12,651 bases of DNA from Saprospiraceae bacterium (GCA_013002625.1 JABDJE010000049.1:1-12651), one strand, 5' to 3'. Shown: positions 1-7,586, numbered from the stretch's first letter. Program-made: numbers and translations. Notes: generated by a model not told the origin, from the sequence alone.

Positions 1-365
1 AGATTACCCACATTCTCAATTGCTGCATCAATATCCCTCAATGGCTTTCCGATTCTTGCTATGCCTTTTTCAACCATTCTGGCATAAGGTGAATCCACGT
101 TGGCCAACATGGCCTGAGCTCCAGTAATATTTCCTGATGTAACAGCTGCTCTGATATTATTCATAAAGCTGTCATCAATATTTGCTGCACGCTTGATGGT
201 GAAGTATCTTTCAAAGAAAATATAAACCGCCAAAAATGAGAGTACAACCAGGATTACATTAATTGCAATTCCTAAAGGACCACCCTTTGTAATTATATCC
301 AGGATATTCTGAGTAAGGGCCTCACTCTCGTCACCAGCCTGTAAAAAAAAGCCTAAGTAGAACAT
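1..365 (-). CDS. MotA/TolQ/ExbB proton channel family protein (5' part, runs off the window)
   Basis: About 121 N-terminal residues are visible, starting at the ATG at 365-363 and reading MFYLGFFLQAGDESE. The frame is open to the window edge, so the C-terminal part is missing. A hydrophobic segment at about residues 30-51 is followed directly by FERYFTIKRA, the arrangement typical of the first membrane helix and cytoplasmic entry of ExbB/TolQ proteins. The following stretch (SPYARMVEKGIARIGKPLRDIDAAIENVGN) resembles the cytoplasmic loop of the family. Members form a proton-conducting inner-membrane channel with ExbD/TolR and energise TonB-dependent uptake or Tol envelope functions. The partner ExbD/TolR genes would be expected downstream, outside the window. 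A perfect Bacteroidota promoter lies upstream. Sequence alone does not separate ExbB from TolQ here. Confidence 0.88.
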   Translation of the reverse strand, partial: MFYLGFFLQAGDESEALTQNILDIITKGGPLGIAINVILVVLSFLAVYIFFERYFTIKRAANIDDSFMNNIRAAVTSGNITGAQAMLANVDSPYARMVEKGIARIGKPLRDIDAAIENVGN

Positions 366-422
366 GTAACTTGTTTAGTTTGATGATAAACGGAATCAAT
401 CTTCCGAAAATTATAGTTCGAG

Positions 423-453
423 CAAATTTAGTTATTAAAATACATATTACAAA
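423..453 (-). promoter_or_regulatory. Bacteroidota-type promoter for the ExbB/TolQ gene
   Basis: On the minus strand there is TTTG (453-450), a 19-base spacer, then TAAATTTG (430-423). This matches the known Bacteroidota housekeeping consensus of TTTG at -33 and TAnnTTTG at -7 with no mismatch. Transcription would begin near position 415, giving a leader of about 50 bases before the ATG at 365. The match is seen directly; activity is inferred. Confidence 0.7.
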
Positions 454-566
454 TTATTATCATTTGTTAATAATCATGGCAATTTGCTCATAATTAATTA
501 AGAATTAAACTATTTACTTATGCTGTTATTCTTTTATTGCTTTCTTTTGCATTTCAAATGTGAATT

Positions 567-1511
567 ATGGCCAAAATTCTTATCAACGACGGAATACATC
601 CAGCAGGATTGGAAAAGCTAAAATCCCATGGATTCGAAGTGGAAACTCAGAATATTCCCCAGGAATCATTACCGGAAAGATTACCCGAATATGATGCTAT
701 TTGTGTGAGGAGTGCCACAAAGGTCAGAGCTGCACTTATCGACCAGTGTCCCAATTTAAAAGTTATTGGCAGAGGTGGAGTAGGCTTGGATAATATCGAT
801 GTCGATTATGCAAAATCTAAAAACATTCATGTTATAAATACCCCAGCCGCATCTTCCAGATCTGTCGCTGAATTAAGTTTCGCGCATCTTTCCGGATAGT
901 CAAGATATCTGCATAAATCCAATATCCACATGCCCAAAACCGGTATGGATGAATTCAAAGCCCTAAAAAAATCCTATTCAAAAGGCTTCGAGCTAAAAGG
1001 AAAAACAATTGGTATCATCGGTTTGGGAAGAATTGGTGTAGAAGCGGTAAAAATTGCCCTGGGTTATGAGATGAATGTGCTGGGCGTTGATCCGTTCATT
1101 GATGCCAAAACCATTGATGTAAACTATGCAGGTCATAATCTTGAATATGAAATCCCCATCGTTTCAATGGAAGAAATGCTATCCAAGGCAGATATCATTT
1201 CACTACATGTCCCATTTACAGGTAATGCTGTATTAGGTGAAACAGAGTTTTCACAGATGAAGCAAGGAGTTATAATAATTAATGCAGCAAGAGGTGGTGT
1301 GGTCAATGAAGACGCGCTTTTGTTTGCTCTGGATAATGATATTGTGGCAGCTGCTGGTTTGGATGTGTTCGAAAATGAGCCAAAACCAAGGGTGGAACTG
1401 CTCCAGCACCCCAATGTATCGGTCACGCCGCATATTGGTGCGTCTACAGGTGAAGCGCAAGAAAAAATTGGGTTAGAACTCGCAGATCAACTGATCGAGC
1501 TGTTATCATAG
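567..1511 (+). pseudogene. serA: D-3-phosphoglycerate dehydrogenase, interrupted by an in-frame TAG
   Basis: The product would be an NAD-dependent 2-hydroxyacid dehydrogenase making 3-phosphohydroxypyruvate, the first step of serine synthesis. Two open segments, 567-899 (110 residues) and 930-1511 (193 residues from the ATG at 930), lie in the same frame and are separated only by TAG at 897-899. Read through, they give 314 residues, a normal length for the short form without an ACT domain. The first segment carries the substrate-binding part (VRSATKVRAALID, GRGGVGLDNID, NTPAASSRSVAEL). The second carries the Rossmann motif GLGRIG (composite residues 152-157), the catalytic Arg in NAARGGVV, Glu in GLDVFENEP, and His in TPHIGAST. 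The codons between stop and ATG (SRYLHKSNIH) also fit the family, so no length is lost. This points to a nonsense substitution rather than a frameshift. It may be a recent pseudogene, a sequencing error or a read-through gene. A product starting at 930 would lack most of the substrate domain. Confidence 0.85.
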
Positions 1512-2048
1512 GTTTTTGATTTCAATATCGAATGCCACAATCGTATTAGCTGGGACAAATCCTGGAAAACCCTCACTGCCATAGGCTAATCTTGAAGGTA
1601 GTATTATGGTTGCCTTGGTTCCAACATTGGACATTTTCATAAATTCATTCCATCCAGCGACCATTTGACCAACTCTGAATCTGAGCGGTCTTTTTTTGCG
1701 ATAACTGGAATCAAATTCTCTGCCATCGAGAAAGTAACCTTTATAATGTGCGCGCGCATGATCACCGTGTTTGAAGATGCGTCCCTCCCCTTCTGTGTGG
1801 ATAATATAATAAAGCCCACTTTCAGTCCTCTTTAGACTCAGCTCATTATCTATAGCATATTCAATAATCAGATTTTGATCAAGTTCATCCTGGGATTTAG
1901 GATTCGATATGTAATAATCAAATAATTCTCCTGTATTTGAAGAGTTCATTTCCTGTTTGACCTTCAATGGCGGATTGCTATTTTCCTTGGCTTGGCAAGC
2001 TAAGAATACAAGTAAAATAAATATGCGAACATCAAGTAGTTTATTCAT
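1506..2048 (-). CDS. FKBP-type peptidyl-prolyl cis-trans isomerase, probable lipoprotein
   Basis: This 180-residue protein would catalyse cis-trans isomerisation of prolyl bonds in the periplasm or at a membrane surface. The N-terminus is a hydrophobic signal ending in VFLAC, with Cys18 as the likely lipidated residue. The lipobox is imperfect, with Phe at -3. A low-complexity linker and a short helical region lead to an FKBP domain at about residues 88-180. Family landmarks are visible: HYKGYFLDGREFDSS (residues 101-115), VAGW (130-133), the LPSRLAYG segment (150-157) and the final strand VAFDIEI. The binding-pocket Tyr, Phe-Asp and Trp positions are all kept, so the domain is probably active. 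The gene converges on the interrupted phosphoglycerate dehydrogenase gene, the two ends overlapping by six bases (TGA at 1508-1506). No clear promoter consensus was found upstream. Confidence 0.9.
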   Translation of the reverse strand: MNKLLDVRIFILLVFLACQAKENSNPPLKVKQEMNSSNTGELFDYYISNPKSQDELDQNLIIEYAIDNELSLKRTESGLYYIIHTEGEGRIFKHGDHARAHYKGYFLDGREFDSSYRKKRPLRFRVGQMVAGWNEFMKMSNVGTKATIILPSRLAYGSEGFPGFVPANTIVAFDIEIKNL

Positions 2049-2187
2049 ACCTTAAAATTAGTTATTGCCCTTCTAATTCAAAATCATATATATAGAATAT
2101 AACTATATATTCATCTAGAATATCAAATATTCCTGCCGATAAATCCTATATTAGCTCTAAATCAATTCAGAAACAAAAACAATTAGA

Positions 2188-2745
2188 ATGGAAAAGCAAA
2201 GTCACTTCTCGAATGCGTCAAGATTCGGATTAATGATGGGGGGAATTCTTGTCATTGTATCTCTTCTTTTATACCTCCTGGGAATGGTAGATATGGAAAC
2301 TGGTAAGTCGGGAATCTTAGGAAACCTGCTTAATTATGTGATTTCGATAGGCGCTATTATATTAGGTATTCAAGCCTATAAAAAGAGTAATGATGGGTTC
2401 TTGACACTGGGTGATGGTGTTAAGCAAGGTATGCTAATCGGCTTGGTAGGTGGTTTTGTTGTGGCCATATATACGGTAGTTTTCTTTATGTTTATTGCGC
2501 CCGATATGTTGGACACTATTCGTGAGACTGCCTTAGCGCAAGCTGAACAGCAAGGAAGTATGAATGAGGATTCAGAAGATATGGTGAACAGCATGATGGA
2601 TATTTTTGTGTCACCATGGTTTTTCTTTGTAACCGTCATTTTCATGAAATTCTGTCTTGGACTAATAATCGGACTTATTACCGGGGCAATAATGAAAAAT
2701 GAAAGACCATATTCTGCAGATGAGGATATGGAAACTGATGCCTAG
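2188..2745 (+). CDS. DUF4199 domain-containing membrane protein
   Basis: This 185-residue integral membrane protein has four predicted transmembrane segments at about residues 12-33, 45-64, 80-104 and 144-168. An acidic, glutamine-rich loop (about 105-140) lies between the third and fourth. The layout and the sequence GIQAYKKSNDGFLTLGDGVKQGMLIGL match DUF4199, a family found mainly in Bacteroidota whose biochemical role is not established. The start ATG follows an A-rich stretch typical of the phylum. It is the first gene of a plus-strand run: the GT2 glycosyltransferase begins 23 bases after its TAG stop, and DUF4199 genes often precede such glycosyltransferases in Bacteroidota. That suggests a membrane role in the same glycan or glycolipid pathway, but this is inference from position. 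Confidence 0.85.
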   Translation: MEKQSHFSNASRFGLMMGGILVIVSLLLYLLGMVDMETGKSGILGNLLNYVISIGAIILGIQAYKKSNDGFLTLGDGVKQGMLIGLVGGFVVAIYTVVFFMFIAPDMLDTIRETALAQAEQQGSMNEDSEDMVNSMMDIFVSPWFFFVTVIFMKFCLGLIIGLITGAIMKNERPYSADEDMETDA

Positions 2746-2768
2746 CATTAGACTATTTAAATAGAAAT

Positions 2769-3701
2769 ATGGATTTAAGTGTTGTTATTCCACTCTTTAA
2801 TGAGGAGGAATCTATCAGTGAGTTGGTTTCATGGATAGGTCGGGTCGTATCTGAAAATGATTTGACCTATGAGATCGTTATTGTTGATGACGGCAGTACG
2901 GATAATTCATGGAACATACTCAAGCAATTAAATCAAAAAACACCTAACATAAGAGCGGTTAGGTTCAGAAGAAATTATGGTAAATCTGCCGCTTTAAATA
3001 CAGCATTTCAACATACAAAAGGTGATGTCGTCATTACCCTTGATGCTGATCTTCAGGATAGTCCAGATGAAATTCCAGGATTAATCGATATGATTCGAAA
3101 TCAAGGTTTTGACATGGTTTCAGGATGGAAGAAAAAAAGACATGACCCTATTTCCAAAACGGTGCCTTCAAAGTTCTTTAACTGGATGACAAGAAAAATC
3201 AGCGGTATTGAACTCAACGACTTTAACAGTGGCATTAAAGCATACCGAAACGAAGTGGTTAAAAACATTGAAGTTTATGGTGAAATGCACCGGTATATTC
3301 CAGTAATTGCAAAGTCTGCAGGATATAAAAAGATTGGTGAAAAAGTAGTTCAACACTATCCTAGAAAGTTCGGTACAACCAAATACGGTCTAGAAAGAAT
3401 CATGCGAGGGTTTTTAGATTTACTATCCATAACCTTCATTGGCCGGTTTGGTAAAAGACCTATGCACTTCTTTGGAACATGGGGTACGATTCTTTCTTTT
3501 ATAGGATTTATTGTATTGGCCTACCTCACTATAGAAAAAATCTTCTTCAAAACAATCGGAATTGCAGATAGGCCTTTATTCTATTTGGGTATTCTGTTAA
3601 TTATTGTTGGTGTTCAACTATTTATTGCCGGATTTCTAGCGGAATTGATCTCAAGAAACAGTCCGCATCGCAATGAATACGGTGTATCTGAAAAGATTTA
3701 A
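2769..3701 (+). CDS. GT2 family glycosyltransferase, DPM1/ArnC-like, membrane anchored
   Basis: This 310-residue protein has an N-terminal GT-A domain. The nucleotide-binding start is LSVVIPLFNEE (residues 3-13) with VDDGSTD at 39-45, and the metal-binding DADLQD is at 92-97. Further landmarks are RRNYGKSAALNTAF (67-80) and DFNSGIKAYR (151-160). Two transmembrane helices follow at about 236-258 and 270-294. This arrangement matches polyprenyl-phosphate sugar transferases such as dolichol-phosphate mannosyl synthase and ArnC-like enzymes, which move a sugar from a nucleotide donor to a lipid phosphate at the inner face of the membrane. The sugar cannot be read from sequence. The gene is separated by one base from the next glycosyltransferase, so the two are almost certainly cotranscribed and probably translationally coupled. 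Confidence 0.92.
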   Translation: MDLSVVIPLFNEEESISELVSWIGRVVSENDLTYEIVIVDDGSTDNSWNILKQLNQKTPNIRAVRFRRNYGKSAALNTAFQHTKGDVVITLDADLQDSPDEIPGLIDMIRNQGFDMVSGWKKKRHDPISKTVPSKFFNWMTRKISGIELNDFNSGIKAYRNEVVKNIEVYGEMHRYIPVIAKSAGYKKIGEKVVQHYPRKFGTTKYGLERIMRGFLDLLSITFIGRFGKRPMHFFGTWGTILSFIGFIVLAYLTIEKIFFKTIGIADRPLFYLGILLIIVGVQLFIAGFLAELISRNSPHRNEYGVSEKI

Positions 3702-3702
3702 A

Positions 3703-4833
3703 ATGTCAAAAAAAGCTGTTTTTATCGGACCTGCTTACCCTTACCGCGGCGGCATTGCAGCTTTCAACGAAAACCTGGCGACTGTGTTTCAAAAGAATGG
3801 TTGGGACTGCAAGATTTTCACTTTTATGCAGCAATACCCCAATATTCTTTTTCCTGGCAAGGATCAAATGGCACCTGGAGAAGACAAACCGGATTTGAGT
3901 ATAGAGAGGGCCATCTATAGCATGAACCCCTTGAATTGGCTTAAGATTTCAAAACAAATAATTAAGGAGGAGCCAGACATTATAATTACTCAATATTGGA
4001 TGCCTTTCATGGCACCTGCATTCGGAACCATCCTCAGGGGTATTAAAAAAGGATTGCCTGAAGCAAAGTGTATTACGATCGTCCATAATTTCAAGCCACA
4101 TGAAAGCCGAATTGGAGATAAGCAACTTAACAAATTCATTGCCAATAGAACCGATATGATGGTTAGCCTTAGCCCAAGCGACAAGGAAGATATTTTAAGC
4201 AGTTTGCCGAATATGCATACCATCAGCCTATTCCATCCCATCTACGATCATTATGGTAAAGCGGTGGACAAGAAAGAAGCGATGGCTAAATTAGATTTGG
4301 ATCCTGCATTCAAACATCTTTTATTTTTTGGTCTTGTTAGACAATACAAAGGCCTGGATGTGCTCATTGATGCTTTACCACTTATCAAATCGACTACTCC
4401 ATTCAAAGTTATTATTGCCGGAGAATTCTACCAGGATGAAAGCAAATACAGAAAGCAAATCGAAGAACTTGGCCTGGAAGATAAAATCCTAATTCGCAAT
4501 GAATACATACCCAATGAAGAAGTCCCATATTATTTCTGTGGATCTGACGTAGTGGTTCTGCCATATAAGACAGCTACCCAAAGCGGTGTTGTGCCTATTG
4601 CAATACATTTTGGTAAACCAGTAATTGTAACCAATGTCGGCAGCTTGAATTCTCTATTGAAAAAACATCAAATAGGTTTAGTCAGTGAGCCTGATAAAGA
4701 ATCTTTAGCTCAATCCCTCAATTCTTACTTGAACAATGAAACTCAGTTCAACAATGATTTCTCGGAAATTCGTCAGGAATTATCGTGGCAGTCCTTTTTC
4801 GATAATTTTATAAAAGAACTTGATATTCAATAA
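3703..4833 (+). CDS. Glycosyltransferase family 4-like (GT-B fold)
   Basis: The product has 376 residues from ATG at 3703, one base after the GT2 stop. An in-frame ATG at 3673 would lie inside the GT2 gene and add ten residues (MNTVYLKRFK) before the normal fold start KKAVFIGPAYPYRGGIAAF, so the later start is preferred. The N-terminal half holds the acceptor-side motif RGGIAAFNENL (15-25) and IVHNFKPHE (126-134). The C-terminal half begins with HLLFFGLVRQYKGLDVL (205-221) and includes IIAGEF and the donor-side segment LPYKTATQSGVVPIAIHFGKPVI (286-308). In that segment the classical E-x7-E pair of GT4 enzymes is replaced by TQSGVVPIA, a variant seen in a subgroup of the family. The enzyme probably extends an envelope glycan or glycolipid in the cytoplasm; donor and acceptor are unknown. 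Confidence 0.88.
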   Translation: MSKKAVFIGPAYPYRGGIAAFNENLATVFQKNGWDCKIFTFMQQYPNILFPGKDQMAPGEDKPDLSIERAIYSMNPLNWLKISKQIIKEEPDIIITQYWMPFMAPAFGTILRGIKKGLPEAKCITIVHNFKPHESRIGDKQLNKFIANRTDMMVSLSPSDKEDILSSLPNMHTISLFHPIYDHYGKAVDKKEAMAKLDLDPAFKHLLFFGLVRQYKGLDVLIDALPLIKSTTPFKVIIAGEFYQDESKYRKQIEELGLEDKILIRNEYIPNEEVPYYFCGSDVVVLPYKTATQSGVVPIAIHFGKPVIVTNVGSLNSLLKKHQIGLVSEPDKESLAQSLNSYLNNETQFNNDFSEIRQELSWQSFFDNFIKELDIQ

Positions 4834-4871
4834 TCAAGGAAAATTCTTAGGTTTAAGAAAAATCATTTCAA

Positions 4872-5705
4872 GTGACCTACATCCCCGGTGAAATACAGAC
4901 ACACGACGGCCTTACTTTGGCAACAAAAGTCTGGCCTGCCGCGCATTCCAAAGCCAATATTGTTTTTGTTCATGGATATCTGGAACACTGTAACAGGTAT
5001 GACCATATTGCGCAATTTTTCAATAATCATGGTTATAGTTTCTATGCTTACGATCAAAGAGCACATGGCTTATCTGATGGCGACCGGAGTTATTTGAAAG
5101 ACATTTCATTACTGGTGCAGGACCTTGATCAATTTACAAATCAAACGATTTCAGCTGATCAACCATTCTATTACCTGTGTCATAGTATGGGTGGATTAAT
5201 TGTGCTTTCGCAAATCCTATTGAACAATGGGAATACTGACAATCTTAAAGGCCTTGTCATGTCGGCCCCTTTCATCCGTCCATCAAAAGATCTTGCACCA
5301 CTATTACAAAAAGTCTCCCATATTCTGGGATTGTTGTTACCACGCCTAAAAACTTTACCTGCTGATCCCCAGGAAATTTCAAGAGACCCTTCTGTTGTGA
5401 AAAACTACATTGAAGACCCATTGATTTACCATGGTCGAGTACATGCACGATCGGCTCAGCAATTATTAAAACAAATGAAATTATTGCGCCCGCATTACAA
5501 AGACTTAAGCACACCCTATCTGCTTATGCATGGGACCAATGATAAGTTATCTGAATTCGAAGGAAGCGTCGACCTGCACAAAGAAAGTGTAAGTGAGGAT
5601 AAGCAATTTATGGCATTGGAAAATTTCAAACATGACCTTATGAATGAATTAGGAAGTCATAAAATCCTGCAATCCATTGTCAACTGGATGGACGGCAGGA
5701 TATAA
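4872..5705 (+). CDS. Alpha/beta hydrolase, monoacylglycerol lipase / lysophospholipase-like
   Basis: This 277-residue protein belongs to the serine hydrolase group that includes monoglyceride lipases and lysophospholipases (Hydrolase_4). Visible features are the oxyanion-loop motif FVHGYLEH (32-39), YDQRAHGLSDG (60-70), the nucleophile elbow CHSMGG (103-108) with Ser105, Asp224 in HGTNDKLSE, and His254 in NFKHDLMNE, giving a complete catalytic triad. The elbow normally reads GHSMGG; Cys103 replaces that Gly. The start is GTG at 4872: TAA lies in frame at 4854-4856 with no ATG between, and the family's first strand follows directly (PGEIQTHDGLTLATKVW). No signal peptide is seen, so it is probably cytoplasmic. 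It follows the glycosyltransferase by 38 bases, with a small AT-rich hairpin (4844-4859, GGTT loop) in the gap, and probably closes the operon. Confidence 0.88.
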   Translation: MTYIPGEIQTHDGLTLATKVWPAAHSKANIVFVHGYLEHCNRYDHIAQFFNNHGYSFYAYDQRAHGLSDGDRSYLKDISLLVQDLDQFTNQTISADQPFYYLCHSMGGLIVLSQILLNNGNTDNLKGLVMSAPFIRPSKDLAPLLQKVSHILGLLLPRLKTLPADPQEISRDPSVVKNYIEDPLIYHGRVHARSAQQLLKQMKLLRPHYKDLSTPYLLMHGTNDKLSEFEGSVDLHKESVSEDKQFMALENFKHDLMNELGSHKILQSIVNWMDGRI

Positions 5706-5713
5706 GACGCAGG

Positions 5714-6253
5714 CTATATGATTTTATTAATCTTTCCAATTATTTTTTTACCTCTGCTTTTAAATCCAGCAGAACCATGGGGTAAAAACGCCTCAATGGC
5801 AACTTTGAGTTCTGCCAATAATTCGGGATAAGGCTTGGCTATATTAAATAATACCGACATAGAAAAGACGCGTAGCGCAATTGGCTTTTTAGTATCCAAC
5901 AAATAATTAAAAGCAAGATCAAACAGTGGACCAGTATAGTCTTCTGGTATATTGAAATCCTCCAATATTCTTAAAATATTGCGCGCCACGGCATCATGAC
6001 TCGGATTCTTGAGGCATTCAACAAACTGTTTGAAATAAGGCTTGATAAGCGCTGGATGCGCCTTTCCAATGTTGCCTAATGGCCAGGCTGCCCATTGGTT
6101 CCAACGCCATTCGTCATGAAAAAAATAATACATCAAGGCTTCGAATTTAATTGGATCATCTCCAATAAATTCAACAATTTTTAATGTCTTTGCTTTGCTT
6201 TGTCCACCGGAGAGGATGTCGCCGATAATCTGAATATATTCTGAGGATGCCAT
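5714..6253 (-). CDS. Hypothetical HEAT-like helical protein, third gene of the sigma/anti-sigma operon
   Basis: This 179-residue soluble protein has no signal peptide or membrane segment. I do not recognise a named family. The sequence looks like a chain of paired amphipathic helices: FEALMYYFFHDEWRWNQWAAWPLGNIGKAHPALIKPYFKQFVECL (38-81), then DAVARNILRILEDFNIP and ALRVFSMSVLFNIAKPYPELLAELKVAIEAFL. The repeated pattern of helix, Pro and helix, with conserved-looking Trp and Ala, suggests a HEAT or Armadillo-like solenoid. The tail is strongly basic (KSRGKKIIGKINKII). Its start codon overlaps the anti-sigma factor stop by one base (TAATG), so translation is probably coupled and the protein may work with the sigma/anti-sigma pair, for example as a protein-binding partner. 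That role is inference. It converges on the hydrolase gene with only eight bases between stops. Confidence 0.75.
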   Translation of the reverse strand: MASSEYIQIIGDILSGGQSKAKTLKIVEFIGDDPIKFEALMYYFFHDEWRWNQWAAWPLGNIGKAHPALIKPYFKQFVECLKNPSHDAVARNILRILEDFNIPEDYTGPLFDLAFNYLLDTKKPIALRVFSMSVLFNIAKPYPELLAELKVAIEAFLPHGSAGFKSRGKKIIGKINKII

Positions 6254-7026
6254 TAGATGATCACATTAGCGACCAAATCAGCGACTGTCGGATGATCACT
6301 ACCGCCTGCAGGCTCAATTGTAATATTTAAGCTTTCAGCGTCTTCAAGAAAGTTAACTTCAACCCAACCATTTGTTTGCTCGGGAAGTATGCCCACGTTC
6401 AACATTTCGCCATCTACATCAGCCCACATTTGCAAGCATTTATCACTGCCCAGCTGTGGCAATTGATTGACCATGACAAATGCTTTTCTTTGATCCCTGT
6501 TCCAATATGCCAAACTGATAAAACCTTCTGCTTTGGCATTACCTGTCAAAACGTATCTTTCGGTTCCTGCATCATTGATATAGTCACGCTCAAATTCGAG
6601 TGTAGTTAATTGCTGCGCTATGGCATTATTTTCTTCCTCAAGTATTTCCAGCCTTGTATTCATATCGGCCAGCAAATCTGAATTCTTCTTGTCTTTACTC
6701 CAATAATTAAGCGCGGCAAACGCACAAATTAGGGCTGCCACACTGGCTGCAATCGCCTGAACCCTGAAATTAGAGTTCTTTGCAACTGTAAGTGGAGATT
6801 GCTCTAGGCGACTTAGAATGTTTTGTTTCGCAGTATCAGGTGCCTTTATGGCCGATTTGCGAGCCACCCATTCAATATTTTCCTGCAGCTCATTATAGAG
6901 GGTCCTTACTTTTTCAGATGAAGCAATGAATTCTTCAACCATGCTGCTTTCTTCAACAGTGGTGACACCCAGAATATAATCTTCCAGGAGGTGAGAATCC
7001 AAAAACTTGTCTACATCTTTAATCAT
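6253..7026 (-). CDS. Anti-sigma factor, RskA-like, single-pass membrane protein
   Basis: This 257-residue protein would bind and hold the neighbouring ECF sigma factor at the inner membrane. The N-terminal cytoplasmic part (about 1-86) carries FLDSHLLEDYILGVTTVEESSMVEEF, the form typical of RskA-like anti-sigma domains. No HxxxCxxC zinc motif is present. A transmembrane helix at about 88-107 is followed by a heptad-like coiled coil (about 113-150), then a periplasmic RskA C-terminal domain (about 155-257) with LQMWADVDGEMLNVGILP, FLEDAESLNITIEPAGGSDHPTVADL. The start ATG overlaps the sigma factor stop as ATGA, so the pair is translationally coupled. Release of the sigma factor would normally need regulated proteolysis or a periplasmic signal, which cannot be read here. 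The next gene begins at its stop codon. Confidence 0.9.
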   Translation of the reverse strand: MIKDVDKFLDSHLLEDYILGVTTVEESSMVEEFIASSEKVRTLYNELQENIEWVARKSAIKAPDTAKQNILSRLEQSPLTVAKNSNFRVQAIAASVAALICAFAALNYWSKDKKNSDLLADMNTRLEILEEENNAIAQQLTTLEFERDYINDAGTERYVLTGNAKAEGFISLAYWNRDQRKAFVMVNQLPQLGSDKCLQMWADVDGEMLNVGILPEQTNGWVEVNFLEDAESLNITIEPAGGSDHPTVADLVANVII

Positions 7027-7586
7027 AATAACATACCTATCATAAATAGTAAAGTCAATGCGATATCGTAGAATTTACGCATTTCCCGAATACCTATTTT
7101 AAATCTTGTTTTTAATGTCCCTAATGGGATATTCAATTTTTCACTCGCCTCTTTATGCGTTAAGCCCTGAAATATCAATGCATCGATGACTTCAATATAT
7201 TTTTCCTCAAGCGAGGACAAATGTTTGCGAAGATCGATTGTATCAGGGTTATACTCTGTACTTCTATAATCATATACGTTTGAATCTTCAGTATGGATTT
7301 CTTTTTCCATCTTATTCTTCAGTGATCTTACCTTATCGATGGCTGTATTTCTACAGATAGTCAGCAGCCAGGTAAATAATCTGGATTTGTTCGGATTATA
7401 ATCTCCATGCTTACGCCAAATTTTCACAAAGCTATCTTGCAACACATCCTGAGCCACTGCTTCATTCTTGAGTATACGAAAAACGACACCATACAGACTG
7501 TCTGCATAATTGTCATAAAGAATCGATACAAAACGTTTGTCTCCGTTTTGCATCAGGCCAATGATTTGTTTTTCGATTGTATTCAT
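7023..7586 (-). CDS. RNA polymerase ECF sigma factor (sigma-70 family)
   Basis: This 187-residue sigma factor would direct RNA polymerase to a small set of promoters. Region 2 spans about residues 17-90 (SILYDNYADSLYGVVFRILKNEAVAQDVLQDSFVKIWRK, with RLFTWLLTICRNTAIDKVRS as the region 2.3-2.4 helix). Region 4 spans about 119-171 (LRKHLSSLEEKYIEVIDAL, GLTHKEASEKLNIPLGTLKTRFKIGIREMRK), with the helix-turn-helix complete. There is no sigma region 3, as expected of ECF factors. An unusual hydrophobic tail (residues 172-187, FYDIALTLLFMIGMLL) follows region 4; its last codon and stop overlap the anti-sigma start. The gene heads a three-gene minus-strand operon and is divergent from the fasciclin gene over 119 bases, which suggests the fasciclin gene is one of its targets. 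Confidence 0.93.
   Translation of the reverse strand: MNTIEKQIIGLMQNGDKRFVSILYDNYADSLYGVVFRILKNEAVAQDVLQDSFVKIWRKHGDYNPNKSRLFTWLLTICRNTAIDKVRSLKNKMEKEIHTEDSNVYDYRSTEYNPDTIDLRKHLSSLEEKYIEVIDALIFQGLTHKEASEKLNIPLGTLKTRFKIGIREMRKFYDIALTLLFMIGMLL

Noticed and set aside
890..935. Frameshift as the cause of the split phosphoglycerate dehydrogenase
   Set aside because: Both halves and the ten codons between stop and the next ATG are in the same frame and align without a length change. A frameshift would need two compensating indels (which could read FRIVRYLH), less simple than a nonsense substitution.
3673..3702. Upstream ATG for the GT4-like gene, inside the GT2 gene
   Set aside because: It adds ten residues before the normal first strand and overlaps the GT2 reading frame, while ATG at 3703 starts right after the GT2 stop and fits the family.
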